Shown here: piece by piece, positions 45,090 through 53,128 of the stretch
How the letters are laid out: each line of letters begins with the position of its first letter
How positions within the stretch are numbered: the stretch's first letter is position 1
Assembly: GCA_963700735.1 (NCBI GenBank)
Contig: CAVOYR010000008.1
Coordinates: 62,001-126,000, forward strand
Length of the DNA: 64,000 nt
DNA from: Anderseniella sp963700735
GTDB lineage: Bacteria; Pseudomonadota; Alphaproteobacteria; Rhizobiales; Aestuariivirgaceae
Reading direction: 5' to 3'
Program-made: the position numbers and the translations under genes
Notes under the pieces: model-generated
Seen by the model: the letters and a program-made list of their open reading frames with translations, nothing else
Told to the model about the DNA's origin: nothing
Database searches by the model: none

Positions 45090-46697
45090 GTGACCATCCT
45101 GAAGCCTTCCGCACCCACCCGTGGCGACCAGTTCGACACCAACCGCAAGGCGATGCTCGATGCGCTGGCCGTGGTCAACGACGCGGTCAAGGCCGCCCTC
45201 GACGGTGGTGGCGAGGTGGCCCGCGCGCGGCACGTCAGCCGCGGCAAGATTCTGCCGCGCGAACGCGTGGCACGGTTGCTCGATCCGGGCTCGCCGTTCC
45301 TCGAAGTGGGTGCCACTGCGGCGCATGGCCTGTATGACGGGGCAGCGCCCTGTGCCGGCCTGATTGCCGGGGTGGGCCGCGTGCAGGGCCGCGAGGTGAT
45401 GATCGTCGCCAATGACGCGACGGTGAAGGGCGGCACCTATTACCCCATGTCGGTGAAGAAGCACCTGCGCGCGCAGGAGATCGCGGCGGCCAACCGGCTG
45501 CCATGCATCTACCTCGTGGACTCGGGTGGGGCCAACCTGCCCAATCAGGACGAAGTGTTTCCCGACCGCGATCACTTTGGCCGCATCTTCTTCAACCAGG
45601 CCAACATGTCGGCGCAGGGCATTGCCCAGATTGCCGCCGTGATGGGGTCCTGCACGGCAGGCGGTGCCTATGTGCCGGCCATGTCGGACGAGGCGATCAT
45701 CGTCAAGGAACAGGGCACCATCTTCCTCGCCGGCCCGCCGCTGGTGAAAGCCGCCACCGGCGAGGTGGTGAGCGCAGAAGAGCTGGGCGGGGCGGACGTG
45801 CATACGCGGTTGTCCGGCGTGGCCGACCACTTTGCCCACAATGACGCCCATGCGCTGGAACTGGTGCGGCGCGCGGTCGCCAACCTGAACCACCGGAAGC
45901 ATGTGGACGTGGCGTTTGTTGCCCCGGAAGAGCCGGCCTACGATCCGGATGAACTTATGGGCGTGATACCGGCGGACCTGCGCACCCCCTATGACGTGCG
46001 CGAGGTGCTGGCGCGGGTGGTGGACGGCTCACGCTTCGACGAGTTCAAGGCGCGTTATGGTGCGACGCTCGTTTGCGGCTTTGCCCACATTCATGGCATC
46101 CCGTGCGGCATCATCGCCAACAACGGCGTGCTGTTTTCTGAAAGTGCGGTGAAGGGCGCGCACTTTGTCGAGCTGTGCTCGCAGCGAAAAATTCCGCTGG
46201 TGTTCCTGCAGAACATCACAGGCTTCATGGTCGGCAAGGCGTACGAGTCCGGCGGCATCGCCAAGGATGGCGCCAAGCTGGTGACGGCGGTGGCGACCAC
46301 GTCAGTGCCGAAGGTCACCATGCTGATCGGCGGGTCGTTCGGCGCTGGCAATTATGGCATGTGCGGGCGCGCCTACAATCCGCGCTTCCTGTGGACCTGG
46401 CCGAACAGCCGCATCTCCGTCATGGGCGGCGAGCAGGCGGCGGGCGTGCTGGCAACGGTCCGGCGCGAAGGCATCGAGCGCAAGGGCGGCTCGTGGTCAG
46501 CCGAAGAAGAAGCCGCGTTCAAGCGCCCGACGCTGGAGATGTTCGCCGAGCAGAGCCATCCGCTCTATGCCTCGGCGCGGTTGTGGGACGACGGCATCAT
46601 CGACCCGCGCAAGACCCGCGACGTTCTGGGCCTGTCGCTGTCGGCGGCACTGAATGCGCCGATAGAAGACACCCGCTTCGGCGTGTTCAGGATGTGA
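45090..46697 (+). CDS. mccB: Methylcrotonyl-CoA carboxylase beta subunit (carboxyltransferase)
   Basis: This 535-residue carboxyltransferase moves CO2 from carboxybiotin to 3-methylcrotonyl-CoA. The N-terminal half has RVARLLDPGSPFLEVGATAA and YLVDSGGANLPNQDEVFPD, the latter characteristic of the methylcrotonyl rather than propionyl type. The C-terminal half has FLQNITGFMVGKAYESGGIA and GSFGAGNYGMCGRAYNPRFL, the two oxyanion glycine motifs. Length equals typical MccB. The start is a GTG at 45090 with AGGTGAG upstream. The alpha subunit gene is about 650 bp downstream, separated by a DUF559 cassette. Confidence 0.94.
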   Translation: MTILKPSAPTRGDQFDTNRKAMLDALAVVNDAVKAALDGGGEVARARHVSRGKILPRERVARLLDPGSPFLEVGATAAHGLYDGAAPCAGLIAGVGRVQGREVMIVANDATVKGGTYYPMSVKKHLRAQEIAAANRLPCIYLVDSGGANLPNQDEVFPDRDHFGRIFFNQANMSAQGIAQIAAVMGSCTAGGAYVPAMSDEAIIVKEQGTIFLAGPPLVKAATGEVVSAEELGGADVHTRLSGVADHFAHNDAHALELVRRAVANLNHRKHVDVAFVAPEEPAYDPDELMGVIPADLRTPYDVREVLARVVDGSRFDEFKARYGATLVCGFAHIHGIPCGIIANNGVLFSESAVKGAHFVELCSQRKIPLVFLQNITGFMVGKAYESGGIAKDGAKLVTAVATTSVPKVTMLIGGSFGAGNYGMCGRAYNPRFLWTWPNSRISVMGGEQAAGVLATVRREGIERKGGSWSAEEEAAFKRPTLEMFAEQSHPLYASARLWDDGIIDPRKTRDVLGLSLSAALNAPIEDTRFGVFRM

Positions 46698-46718
46698 TGG
46701 GAGTGATGCGACACGCTA

Positions 46719-46781
46719 CCCCTCATCCGGCCTTCGGCCACCTTCTCCCCTTTTTGAAGGGGAGAAGGCAATCATGAGGGG
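46719..46781. repeat. Palindromic MITE-like element, copy 1
   Basis: This 63-bp element has terminal inverted repeats CCCCTCAT and ATGAGGGG. It contains GGCCTTCGGCC and a strong hairpin CCTTCTCCCC/GGGGAGAAGG (46741-46768). It resembles the small palindromic repeats scattered in rhizobial genomes and shares ends and inner blocks with the element at 47202. It carries no gene. Confidence 0.85.
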
Positions 46782-46787
46782 GTTTTG

Positions 46788-47186
46788 ATGGCGCACCAAA
46801 CAGAACACCAAACCAATTTTGCCAGAGCCTTGCGCAAGAAGGACAACAACGCGGAGGATGCGCTTTGGCATGAGCTGCGCGCGCGCCGCTTGAACGGATA
46901 CAAGTTCGTGCGCGAAATGCCAGCGGGACCGTACTTTGCCGATTTTGCGTGCAGGGCGGAAAGTTTGATCGTCGAGGTTGATGGCTCGCAACATGTGGAC
47001 AGTGATCATGACCAGCTGCGTGATGCATGGCTGAACAATGAGGGTTGGTCGGTACTGCGGTTCAGCAATCGTTTCATTTTGGCCGAACGCGCAGACGTTC
47101 TCACTACCATACTCGAAGTACTGGAAGGCAGGCTCACAGAGCGGGCCAATGCACCTGGATGGCGGTTCTGGCCTGGACGCAGATGA
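46788..47186 (+). CDS. DUF559 family endonuclease-like protein
   Basis: This 132-residue protein of the DUF559 family is related to Vsr-type PD-(D/E)XK nucleases. The core is EDALWHELRARRLNGYKFVRE, FADFACRAESLIVEVDGSQH (Asp then Glu-Val-Asp active-site residues) and WLNNEGWSVLRFSNRFIL. It lies exactly between two palindromic elements inside the methylcrotonyl-CoA carboxylase operon and is in the operon's direction. DUF559 genes are common beside such repeats in rhizobia, so it probably arrived with them. Target and role are unknown. Confidence 0.88.
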   Translation: MAHQTEHQTNFARALRKKDNNAEDALWHELRARRLNGYKFVREMPAGPYFADFACRAESLIVEVDGSQHVDSDHDQLRDAWLNNEGWSVLRFSNRFILAERADVLTTILEVLEGRLTERANAPGWRFWPGRR

Positions 47187-47201
47187 AGAAGTTGCGTTTA
47201 A

Positions 47202-47313
47202 CCCCTCAACCGGCCTTCGGCCACCGTCTCCCCTATCAAGGGGAGACACGATTTCGGTTTGTTCCTTCTCCCCGCTTTGGGGGGAGAAGGTGCCCGGCAG
47301 GGCGGATGAGGGG
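47202..47313. repeat. Palindromic MITE-like element, copy 2
   Basis: This 112-bp element has CCCCTCA...TGAGGGG ends. It holds hairpins GTCTCCCC/GGGGAGAC (47226-47247) and CCTTCTCCCC/GGGGAGAAGG (47264-47290), the latter identical in its arms to copy 1. It ends 29 bp before the mccA start codon. Confidence 0.85.
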
Positions 47314-47342
47314 GAAACAAGCGTGATGCTGGAGCAATGTTG

Positions 47343-49331
47343 ATGTTTTCCAAACTGCTTATAGCCAACCGGGGCGAGATTGCGGTGCGGGTGATGCGCA
47401 CGGCAAAGCGCATGGGGATTTCTACCGTGGCGGTCTATTCCGATGCCGATGCGGGCGCGATGCACGTGGCGCTGGCCGACGAGGCAGTGCGCGTCGGCCC
47501 GGCCGCGGCAGCGGAGAGCTATCTGAACGTGGACGCCATCATTGCCGCGGCGGCGGCAACTGGCGCCGATGCGATCCACCCCGGCTACGGGTTTTTGTCG
47601 GAGAATCCTGCATTCGTTGAAGCAGTCACCGCAGCAGGGCTGACGTTCGTCGGCCCGCCAGCATCGGCCATCCGGGCGATGGGGCTGAAGGATGCGGCCA
47701 AGGTGTTGATGGAGAAGGCGGGCGTTCCCGTCGTGCCGGGTTATCATGGCAACGAACAGGGCGCGGAGTTTCTGGCCGGCGTGGCCGACGACATCGGCTA
47801 CCCGGTGTTGATCAAGGCGCGGGCAGGCGGCGGTGGCAAGGGCATGCGCAAGGTTGAACGCGCGGCAGACTTTGCCGATGCGCTGGCCGGGGCGCAACGC
47901 GAAGGCAAGGCGAGCTTCGGCGATGGCCACGTGCTCATCGAGAAATATGTCACCGCACCGCGCCACATCGAGATACAGGTGTTTGGTGACAACCATGGCC
48001 ATGCCGTGCACCTGTTCGAGCGCGACTGCTCGTTGCAGCGGCGGCACCAGAAGGTGATCGAGGAAGCACCTGCCCCCGGCATGACTGATGAGGTCCGCGC
48101 GGCGATGGGCGAGGCAGCGGTGAAAGCCGCCAAGGCCATCGGATATTCCGGTGCAGGTACGGTGGAGTTCATCGTCGACGGTTCCGGCGGGCTCAGGGCT
48201 GACCGGTTCTGGTTCATGGAAATGAACACGCGGCTGCAGGTCGAGCACCCGGTAACGGAAGCCATTACCGGGCTGGACCTGGTCGAGCTTCAGTTACGCG
48301 TGGCGGCGGGCGAACCGTTGCCGTTTTCGCAAGACGAGCTTGCCATCAACGGCCATGCCTTCGAGGCGCGGCTCTATGCGGAAGACGTGCCAAAAGGCTT
48401 TCTGCCGGCAACGGGCAAACTGGAGTACCTCAAGTTCAGTGACACGGCGCGCAACGATACGGGCGTGCGGCAGGCCGATGCCATCACCCCGCACTACGAC
48501 CCGATGATCGCCAAGGTGATCACCCATGGCGCGACCCGCGATGAAGCGCTGGGGCGGATGCGCACCGCTCTGGCCGATACGCTGATTGCCGGCACGGTGA
48601 CCAACAAGGCGTTCCTGTCGGCGTTGTGCGCGCACGATGGCTTTGCGTGCGGGCAGGTCGATACCGGGTTGATCGAGCGTGACCTCGACAAGCTGACCGG
48701 CGAGGCCGAGCCGCCTGCGCTTGCCTGTGCGATCGCGGCGGTGGCAGCCCTCGGACTGTCAGTGCCCGCAGTGGCGAGCGACCCGTGGGGTTCGCTTGCC
48801 GGATGGCGGCTGTGGGGGGCGGCGCAGAACTTCATCACGCTCGTGCATGGCGAGGAGGTGCGGGACGTGCGCGTGTCATTGCGCAATGCGACCGGCTTCA
48901 AGATTGCCACCGGCGCGGAGACGGTGAACCTGTCACTGGTGCCAGGCGCGCCGGAACGGATGATCGTTGACGGCCATGCGCAGCCAATGCGGTTTGCGCT
49001 GTCGCGTGAGGGCGGCAGCGTTTGCAAGGTCACGGTTTTCCTCGGCGGTGACACGTTCGGGTTCACGGTGCCGGACAGCGTCGGCGACATCGGCGACACA
49101 GCCTCCAGCGATGATGTGCGCGCACCCATGCCGGGACTGGTCAAGCAGGTCCGCGTGAGGCCGGGCGACAAGGTGTCGAAGGGCGATCCACTGGCGGTGC
49201 TTGAGGCCATGAAGATGGAACACACGCTGACCGCACCCCGGGATGGAGTGGTTGCGGCTGTCAATGCAGGCGAAGGCGAACAGGTCAAGGACGGTGATTT
49301 GCTGGTTTCGCTGGAGCCGGAAACGACATAG
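47343..49331 (+). CDS. mccA: Methylcrotonyl-CoA carboxylase alpha subunit (biotin carboxylase plus biotin carrier)
   Basis: This 662-residue subunit carboxylates its own biotin using ATP and bicarbonate and hands CO2 to the beta subunit. It has biotin carboxylase motifs KLLIANRGEIAVRV, ADAIHPGYGFLSEN, KARAGGGGKGMRKV (ATP-grasp glycine loop), ERDCSLQRRHQKVIEE and MNTRLQVEHPVTE. A linker domain follows, then a C-terminal biotinyl domain with AMKMEHT, biotin Lys at about residue 624. The ATG at 47343 has GGAG 8 bases upstream, better spaced than an ATG two codons earlier. The 645-bp separation from mccB is filled by the repeat-flanked DUF559 gene. Confidence 0.93.
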   Translation: MFSKLLIANRGEIAVRVMRTAKRMGISTVAVYSDADAGAMHVALADEAVRVGPAAAAESYLNVDAIIAAAAATGADAIHPGYGFLSENPAFVEAVTAAGLTFVGPPASAIRAMGLKDAAKVLMEKAGVPVVPGYHGNEQGAEFLAGVADDIGYPVLIKARAGGGGKGMRKVERAADFADALAGAQREGKASFGDGHVLIEKYVTAPRHIEIQVFGDNHGHAVHLFERDCSLQRRHQKVIEEAPAPGMTDEVRAAMGEAAVKAAKAIGYSGAGTVEFIVDGSGGLRADRFWFMEMNTRLQVEHPVTEAITGLDLVELQLRVAAGEPLPFSQDELAINGHAFEARLYAEDVPKGFLPATGKLEYLKFSDTARNDTGVRQADAITPHYDPMIAKVITHGATRDEALGRMRTALADTLIAGTVTNKAFLSALCAHDGFACGQVDTGLIERDLDKLTGEAEPPALACAIAAVAALGLSVPAVASDPWGSLAGWRLWGAAQNFITLVHGEEVRDVRVSLRNATGFKIATGAETVNLSLVPGAPERMIVDGHAQPMRFALSREGGSVCKVTVFLGGDTFGFTVPDSVGDIGDTASSDDVRAPMPGLVKQVRVRPGDKVSKGDPLAVLEAMKMEHTLTAPRDGVVAAVNAGEGEQVKDGDLLVSLEPETT

Positions 49332-49366
49332 CCTCGCTGCTTGCATCAGCGCAAAGGGCGACCAAC

Positions 49367-50902
49367 ATGAACATGCAGCGCACGAGGCGCACGGGACGGC
49401 GTGGCAGCGACAGGCCTGCCGTCTCGCGGGACGTGTCGTACAAGCGGCTGACAAACCCGTATCCGCCGCAACCGCTATATTCCGATGACCAGATCGAGCA
49501 GCTTCACCGCACGTCGATGAAGGTGCTGGCGGAGACCGGTATCCGGGTGCTGCTGCCGCGTGCGCGCGATGCCTACAAGGCTGCCGGGTGCATCGTCGAT
49601 GATGACACCATGATGGTACGCCTCGGGTCCGACGTGATCGAGGCGGCCATCGCGTCGGCACCAAGGTCGTTCGAGCTGCTGGCGTCGGCGCCCGAAAACA
49701 GCATCCACCTTGGTGGCACCAGCCTGAATTTCATGCCGGTGGGCGGGCCTCCCGGCTTTTCCGACCTGGACCGGGGCAAGCAGACCGGTACCCGTGCGGC
49801 TGCGCAGAATTTCATGCGGCTGTGCCAGCATTTCGACGTGATGCACGTGTCCGGCCCGTGCGTGGAAGCGCAGGACCTGGCGCTGAATGAGCGTCATTTG
49901 TGGGTCAGCTATGATAACCTGACGCTTTCCAACAAACCGATTTTCACCTGGGCGCGCGGTACGCCTGTCACCCGCGATGGTTTCGAGATGATCCGTATTG
50001 CGCGGGGCCTGAGCGAGGACGAGTTCCGCGCCGGGCATCACACCTTCACCGTGATCAACACCAACTCGCCGCTGCAACTCGACATCCCGATGCTGAACGG
50101 CCTGATGGACTTTGCCGAGGCCAACCAGATCGTCGTGATCACGCCGTTCACGCTGGCCGGCGCCATGGCACCTGTCACGATTGCCGGGGCACTGGTGCTG
50201 CAACACGCGGAGTTCCTGGCCGCGCTGGTGATCAACCAGCTGGCGCGCCCCGGAGCGCCGGTGGTCTATGGCGCGTTCACCTCCAACGTGGACATGAAGT
50301 CCGGCTCGCCGGCCTTCGGCACGCCCGAGTACGTGAAGGCCTGCTGGGGCGCTGGCCAGCTTGCCCGCAAGCTTGGCTTGCCATGGCGGTCGTCGGCGCC
50401 GACGGCGTCCAACGCGGCGGATGCACAGGGGGCCTATGAAACGCAGCTCAGCCTGTGGGGGGCGATACAGGGCGGGGCCAACATGGTGGCACATACTGCA
50501 GGATGGCTGGAGGGCGGGCTGACGGCCTCGTTCGAGAAGTTCATCCTCGACATCGAGGTGGCGCAGATGGTTGCCGAGTTGTGCCAGCCGGTGAAGTTCG
50601 ACGAGGATGAACTGGCCGCCTCGGCCATTGCCGAGGTTGGGCCGGGTGGACACTTCTTCGGCTGCGAACATACCATGGAGCGCTATGCAACGGCGTTCTA
50701 CAAGCCGCTGGTGTCGGACTGGAGCAATTTCGGGCAATGGACCGAGAACGGCTCACTGACCGCCACCCAGCGGGCCAACCGCCTCTGGAAGCAGATCGTC
50801 GCCGACTTCGAGCCGCCGCGGCAGGATGAAGCTGCCCGTGAGGCGCTGGAAGCCTATGTGCGGAAGCGCATCGAGGCTGGTGGTGCGCTGCCCGAGTCGT
50901 GA
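49367..50902 (+). CDS. Trimethylamine methyltransferase (MttB) family protein, non-pyrrolysine
   Basis: This 511-residue TIM-barrel methyltransferase of the MttB superfamily has landmarks LAETGIRVLLPRARDAYKAAG, LNFMPVGGPPGFSDLDRGK, PFTLAGAMAPVTIAGALVLQ, GAFTSNVDMKSGSPAFGTPE and AAIAEVGPGGHFFG-like near the C terminus. The frame is open throughout with no in-frame amber codon, so it belongs to the non-pyrrolysine group that uses glycine betaine or other quaternary amines. These enzymes methylate a cobalamin protein, but none is encoded within the window. It follows the mcc genes by 35 bp and overlaps a DUF309 gene by 4 bp. Confidence 0.88.
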   Translation: MNMQRTRRTGRRGSDRPAVSRDVSYKRLTNPYPPQPLYSDDQIEQLHRTSMKVLAETGIRVLLPRARDAYKAAGCIVDDDTMMVRLGSDVIEAAIASAPRSFELLASAPENSIHLGGTSLNFMPVGGPPGFSDLDRGKQTGTRAAAQNFMRLCQHFDVMHVSGPCVEAQDLALNERHLWVSYDNLTLSNKPIFTWARGTPVTRDGFEMIRIARGLSEDEFRAGHHTFTVINTNSPLQLDIPMLNGLMDFAEANQIVVITPFTLAGAMAPVTIAGALVLQHAEFLAALVINQLARPGAPVVYGAFTSNVDMKSGSPAFGTPEYVKACWGAGQLARKLGLPWRSSAPTASNAADAQGAYETQLSLWGAIQGGANMVAHTAGWLEGGLTASFEKFILDIEVAQMVAELCQPVKFDEDELAASAIAEVGPGGHFFGCEHTMERYATAFYKPLVSDWSNFGQWTENGSLTATQRANRLWKQIVADFEPPRQDEAAREALEAYVRKRIEAGGALPES

Positions 50903-51336
50903 CCTTGCCGGACGACATGGTTTTGCCGTTCCGTGCCCATGTGCCCGGAAGCGGCTCCGAACCTGACCTCGAACCGCTCGAGGCTGCAAAGGCGCTCGCA
51001 CCCGTCAGGACCGCCGCCGAAGAGTGGCAGGAAAATGCAGCATACCTGTATGGCCATGCCCTGATGACCCACGGGTTTTTCTGGGAAGCGCACGAGGTGT
51101 GGGAGGCGGTCTGGCTCAACTGCGCGCCGAATTCCGTCGAGAAGGTGCTGTTGCAAGCGCTCATCCAGCAGGCGAACGCGCGGCTGAAGCGCAAGATGGG
51201 CGCAGGGCGCGCTGCGCAGCGACTCGACCAGATGCAGGACCAGCTTCGCCGGGATGCGTTGAGCCGTCTGCCCGCTGGCACCACCAAGTTCATGGGTGTC
51301 AGCCTGTCCACACCAGATATGCATTTTAATGCATGA
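50899..51336 (+). CDS. DUF309 domain protein
   Basis: This 145-residue helical protein has the DUF309 signature YLYGHALMTHGFFWEAHEVWEAVW and the following helix LLQALIQQANARLKRKMG. The His and Glu residues of the signature could form a metal or catalytic site, but the family has no known activity. The start is a GTG overlapping the stop of the MttB gene (GTGA), so the two are coupled. Its last codons lie inside the TGCA-rich region proposed as a box operator. Confidence 0.85.
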   Translation: MTLPDDMVLPFRAHVPGSGSEPDLEPLEAAKALAPVRTAAEEWQENAAYLYGHALMTHGFFWEAHEVWEAVWLNCAPNSVEKVLLQALIQQANARLKRKMGAGRAAQRLDQMQDQLRRDALSRLPAGTTKFMGVSLSTPDMHFNA

Positions 51337-51359
51337 TATCTCGATACATATGCATTTTA
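51317..51359. promoter_or_regulatory. TGCA-rich operator upstream of boxC, candidate BoxR site
   Basis: ATATGCATTTTA occurs twice, at 51317 and 51348, 31 bp apart. The first copy is part of ATGCATTTTAATGCAT (ATGCAT-N4-ATGCAT). TGCA therefore appears three times (51320, 51330, 51351). TGCA repeats within longer palindromes are the known recognition pattern of the benzoyl-CoA-responsive regulators BzdR/BoxR, and a BoxR-type gene is in this cluster. The site lies 99-141 bp upstream of the boxC start. Confidence 0.65.
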
Positions 51360-51457
51360 GTGACAGTTTCCATTGACGCCCGGACGACGGTGGCCTGATA
51401 GTGCCGGCAATAAGCCATAAAGGCACCAGCCACATCTCGCACGGGAAGCGCTCATTC

Positions 51458-53113
51458 ATGAAACGCATCGATTTCCAGACGTCGCCGGACAAGTATCGCC
51501 ATTGGCGCATCGAGGCTGACGGCGAGGTTGCGCGGGTCATCATGGACGTGGACGAGACCGGTGGCCTGTTCGAGGGCTATGAACTGAAGCTCAACTCCTA
51601 CGACCTGGGCGTGGACATCGAGCTTGCTGACGTGATCCAGCGGCTGCGGTTCGAGCATCCGCAGGTGAAGACGGTGGTGATGGCGTCGGGCAAGGACAAG
51701 GTGTTCTGTGCCGGTGCCAATATCCGGATGCTGGGCGGCGCGGCGCACAGCCACAAAGTCAATTTCTGCAAGTTCACCAACGAGACCCGCAATTCCATCG
51801 AGGACGCCACGGACAATTCGCACCAGACCTGGATCTGTGCGGTGTCGGGCGCGTGTGCCGGGGGCGGGTACGAGCTGGCGCTGGCGTGCGACGAGATCAT
51901 CCTGACCGACGATGGCACGTCCACCGTGTCGTTGCCGGAGGTGCCGCTGCTGGCGGTATTGCCGGGCACGGGTGGGCTGACCCGCGTGACCGACAAGCGC
52001 AAGGTGCGGCGCGACCGGGCCGACATCTTCTGTTCGCTGGAAGAAGGCATTCGCGGCAAGAAGGCAGTGGACTGGCGGCTGGTTGACCAGGTGGCACCTG
52101 CATCGAAGTTTGCCGAGGCCGTGGCCGACCGGGCCAGGGAAGTTGCAGCGAAATCCGACCGGCCTGCAGATGCGCAGGGTGTGAAGCTGGGTGCCTTGTC
52201 ACGCATCATCACCGGCGATGCGATCAGCTATTCGGGTGTGTCGGTCGAGCTGGACCGCGGCGCGCGTGTGGCGACGATTTCCATCAGCGGCCCGGACGGG
52301 GACGTGCCGGCCAGCATGGAAGCCGCACAGGCGCAGGGCGACCAGTTCTGGCCTCTCAAGCTGGCGCGCGAGCTTGACGATGCGGTGCTGGAAATTCGTT
52401 TCAACGAAATGGAAATGGCGGTGATCCAGTTCAAGTCGGCGGGCGACCCCGCTGCCGTGCTGGCGTTCGACGACTTCATGCAGGCCAACGACGGCCACTG
52501 GTTGATGCGCGAGATTCTGCTGTACTGGCGCCGCGTGCTGAAGCGGGTGGACCTGACGTCGCGCACCATCGCCGTGATGGCCGAGCCGGGCTCGTGCTTC
52601 GCCGGCACGCTGGCGGAACTGCTGTTCGCAGCCGACCGGTCATACATGGCAGACGGCCAGTTCGAGGGCGACAACCGGCCGGAAGCGCGCATTGCGCTGT
52701 CGGGACTGAACTTCGGTGCCTACCCGATGAGCAACGGCCTGACGCGGCTGGAAACGCGGTTCCTCGGTGAGCCGGAAGCCGTTGACGCCGCGAAGGCGAA
52801 GGCAGGCGAGATGCTCGATGCATCGGCGGCTGATGAGCTTGGATTGGTGACCTTTGCCTTTGACGACATCGACTGGGAGGACGAGGTGCGGATATTCCTT
52901 GAAGAACGCGCCAGCTTCTCTCCCGATGCGCTTACGGCCATGGAAGCGAACCTGCGCTTTGCTGGGCCCGAGACGATGGAGACGCGCATCTTCGGCCGCC
53001 TGACAGCCTGGCAGAACTGGATATTCCAGCGCCCCAATGCCGTGGGTGCTGACGGCGCACTGAAGCGCTACGGTACCGGCAAGCGGGCCGATTTCAACAT
53101 GGAACGTGTGTAG
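51458..53113 (+). CDS. boxC: 2,3-epoxybenzoyl-CoA dihydrolase (ring-cleaving, BoxC)
   Basis: This 551-residue enoyl-CoA hydratase-superfamily enzyme opens the ring of 2,3-epoxybenzoyl-CoA by adding two waters and releases formate, giving 3,4-dehydroadipyl-CoA semialdehyde. N-terminal crotonase motifs are VVMASGKDKVFCAGANIRML and CAVSGACAGGGYELALACDE, followed by STVSLPEVPLLAVLPGTGGLTRVTD. Length is near that of Azoarcus BoxC (about 555). The ATG at 51458 has GGGAAG upstream. It is followed 15 bp later by the BoxB-BoxA fusion, completing the epoxidation and ring-opening steps. Confidence 0.95.
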   Translation: MKRIDFQTSPDKYRHWRIEADGEVARVIMDVDETGGLFEGYELKLNSYDLGVDIELADVIQRLRFEHPQVKTVVMASGKDKVFCAGANIRMLGGAAHSHKVNFCKFTNETRNSIEDATDNSHQTWICAVSGACAGGGYELALACDEIILTDDGTSTVSLPEVPLLAVLPGTGGLTRVTDKRKVRRDRADIFCSLEEGIRGKKAVDWRLVDQVAPASKFAEAVADRAREVAAKSDRPADAQGVKLGALSRIITGDAISYSGVSVELDRGARVATISISGPDGDVPASMEAAQAQGDQFWPLKLARELDDAVLEIRFNEMEMAVIQFKSAGDPAAVLAFDDFMQANDGHWLMREILLYWRRVLKRVDLTSRTIAVMAEPGSCFAGTLAELLFAADRSYMADGQFEGDNRPEARIALSGLNFGAYPMSNGLTRLETRFLGEPEAVDAAKAKAGEMLDASAADELGLVTFAFDDIDWEDEVRIFLEERASFSPDALTAMEANLRFAGPETMETRIFGRLTAWQNWIFQRPNAVGADGALKRYGTGKRADFNMERV

Positions 53114-53128
53114 GAAGGATTTGGTATC

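Noticed and set aside
49475..50737. A 420-codon minus-strand frame opposite the MttB-family gene
   Set aside because: Antisense shadow with low-complexity composition; the plus strand encodes a full MttB-family protein.
51373..51401. Sigma-70-like promoter TTGACG-N17-TGATAG upstream of boxC
   Set aside because: The -35 is good but the -10 matches TATAAT at only two positions; not firm enough to list as a feature.
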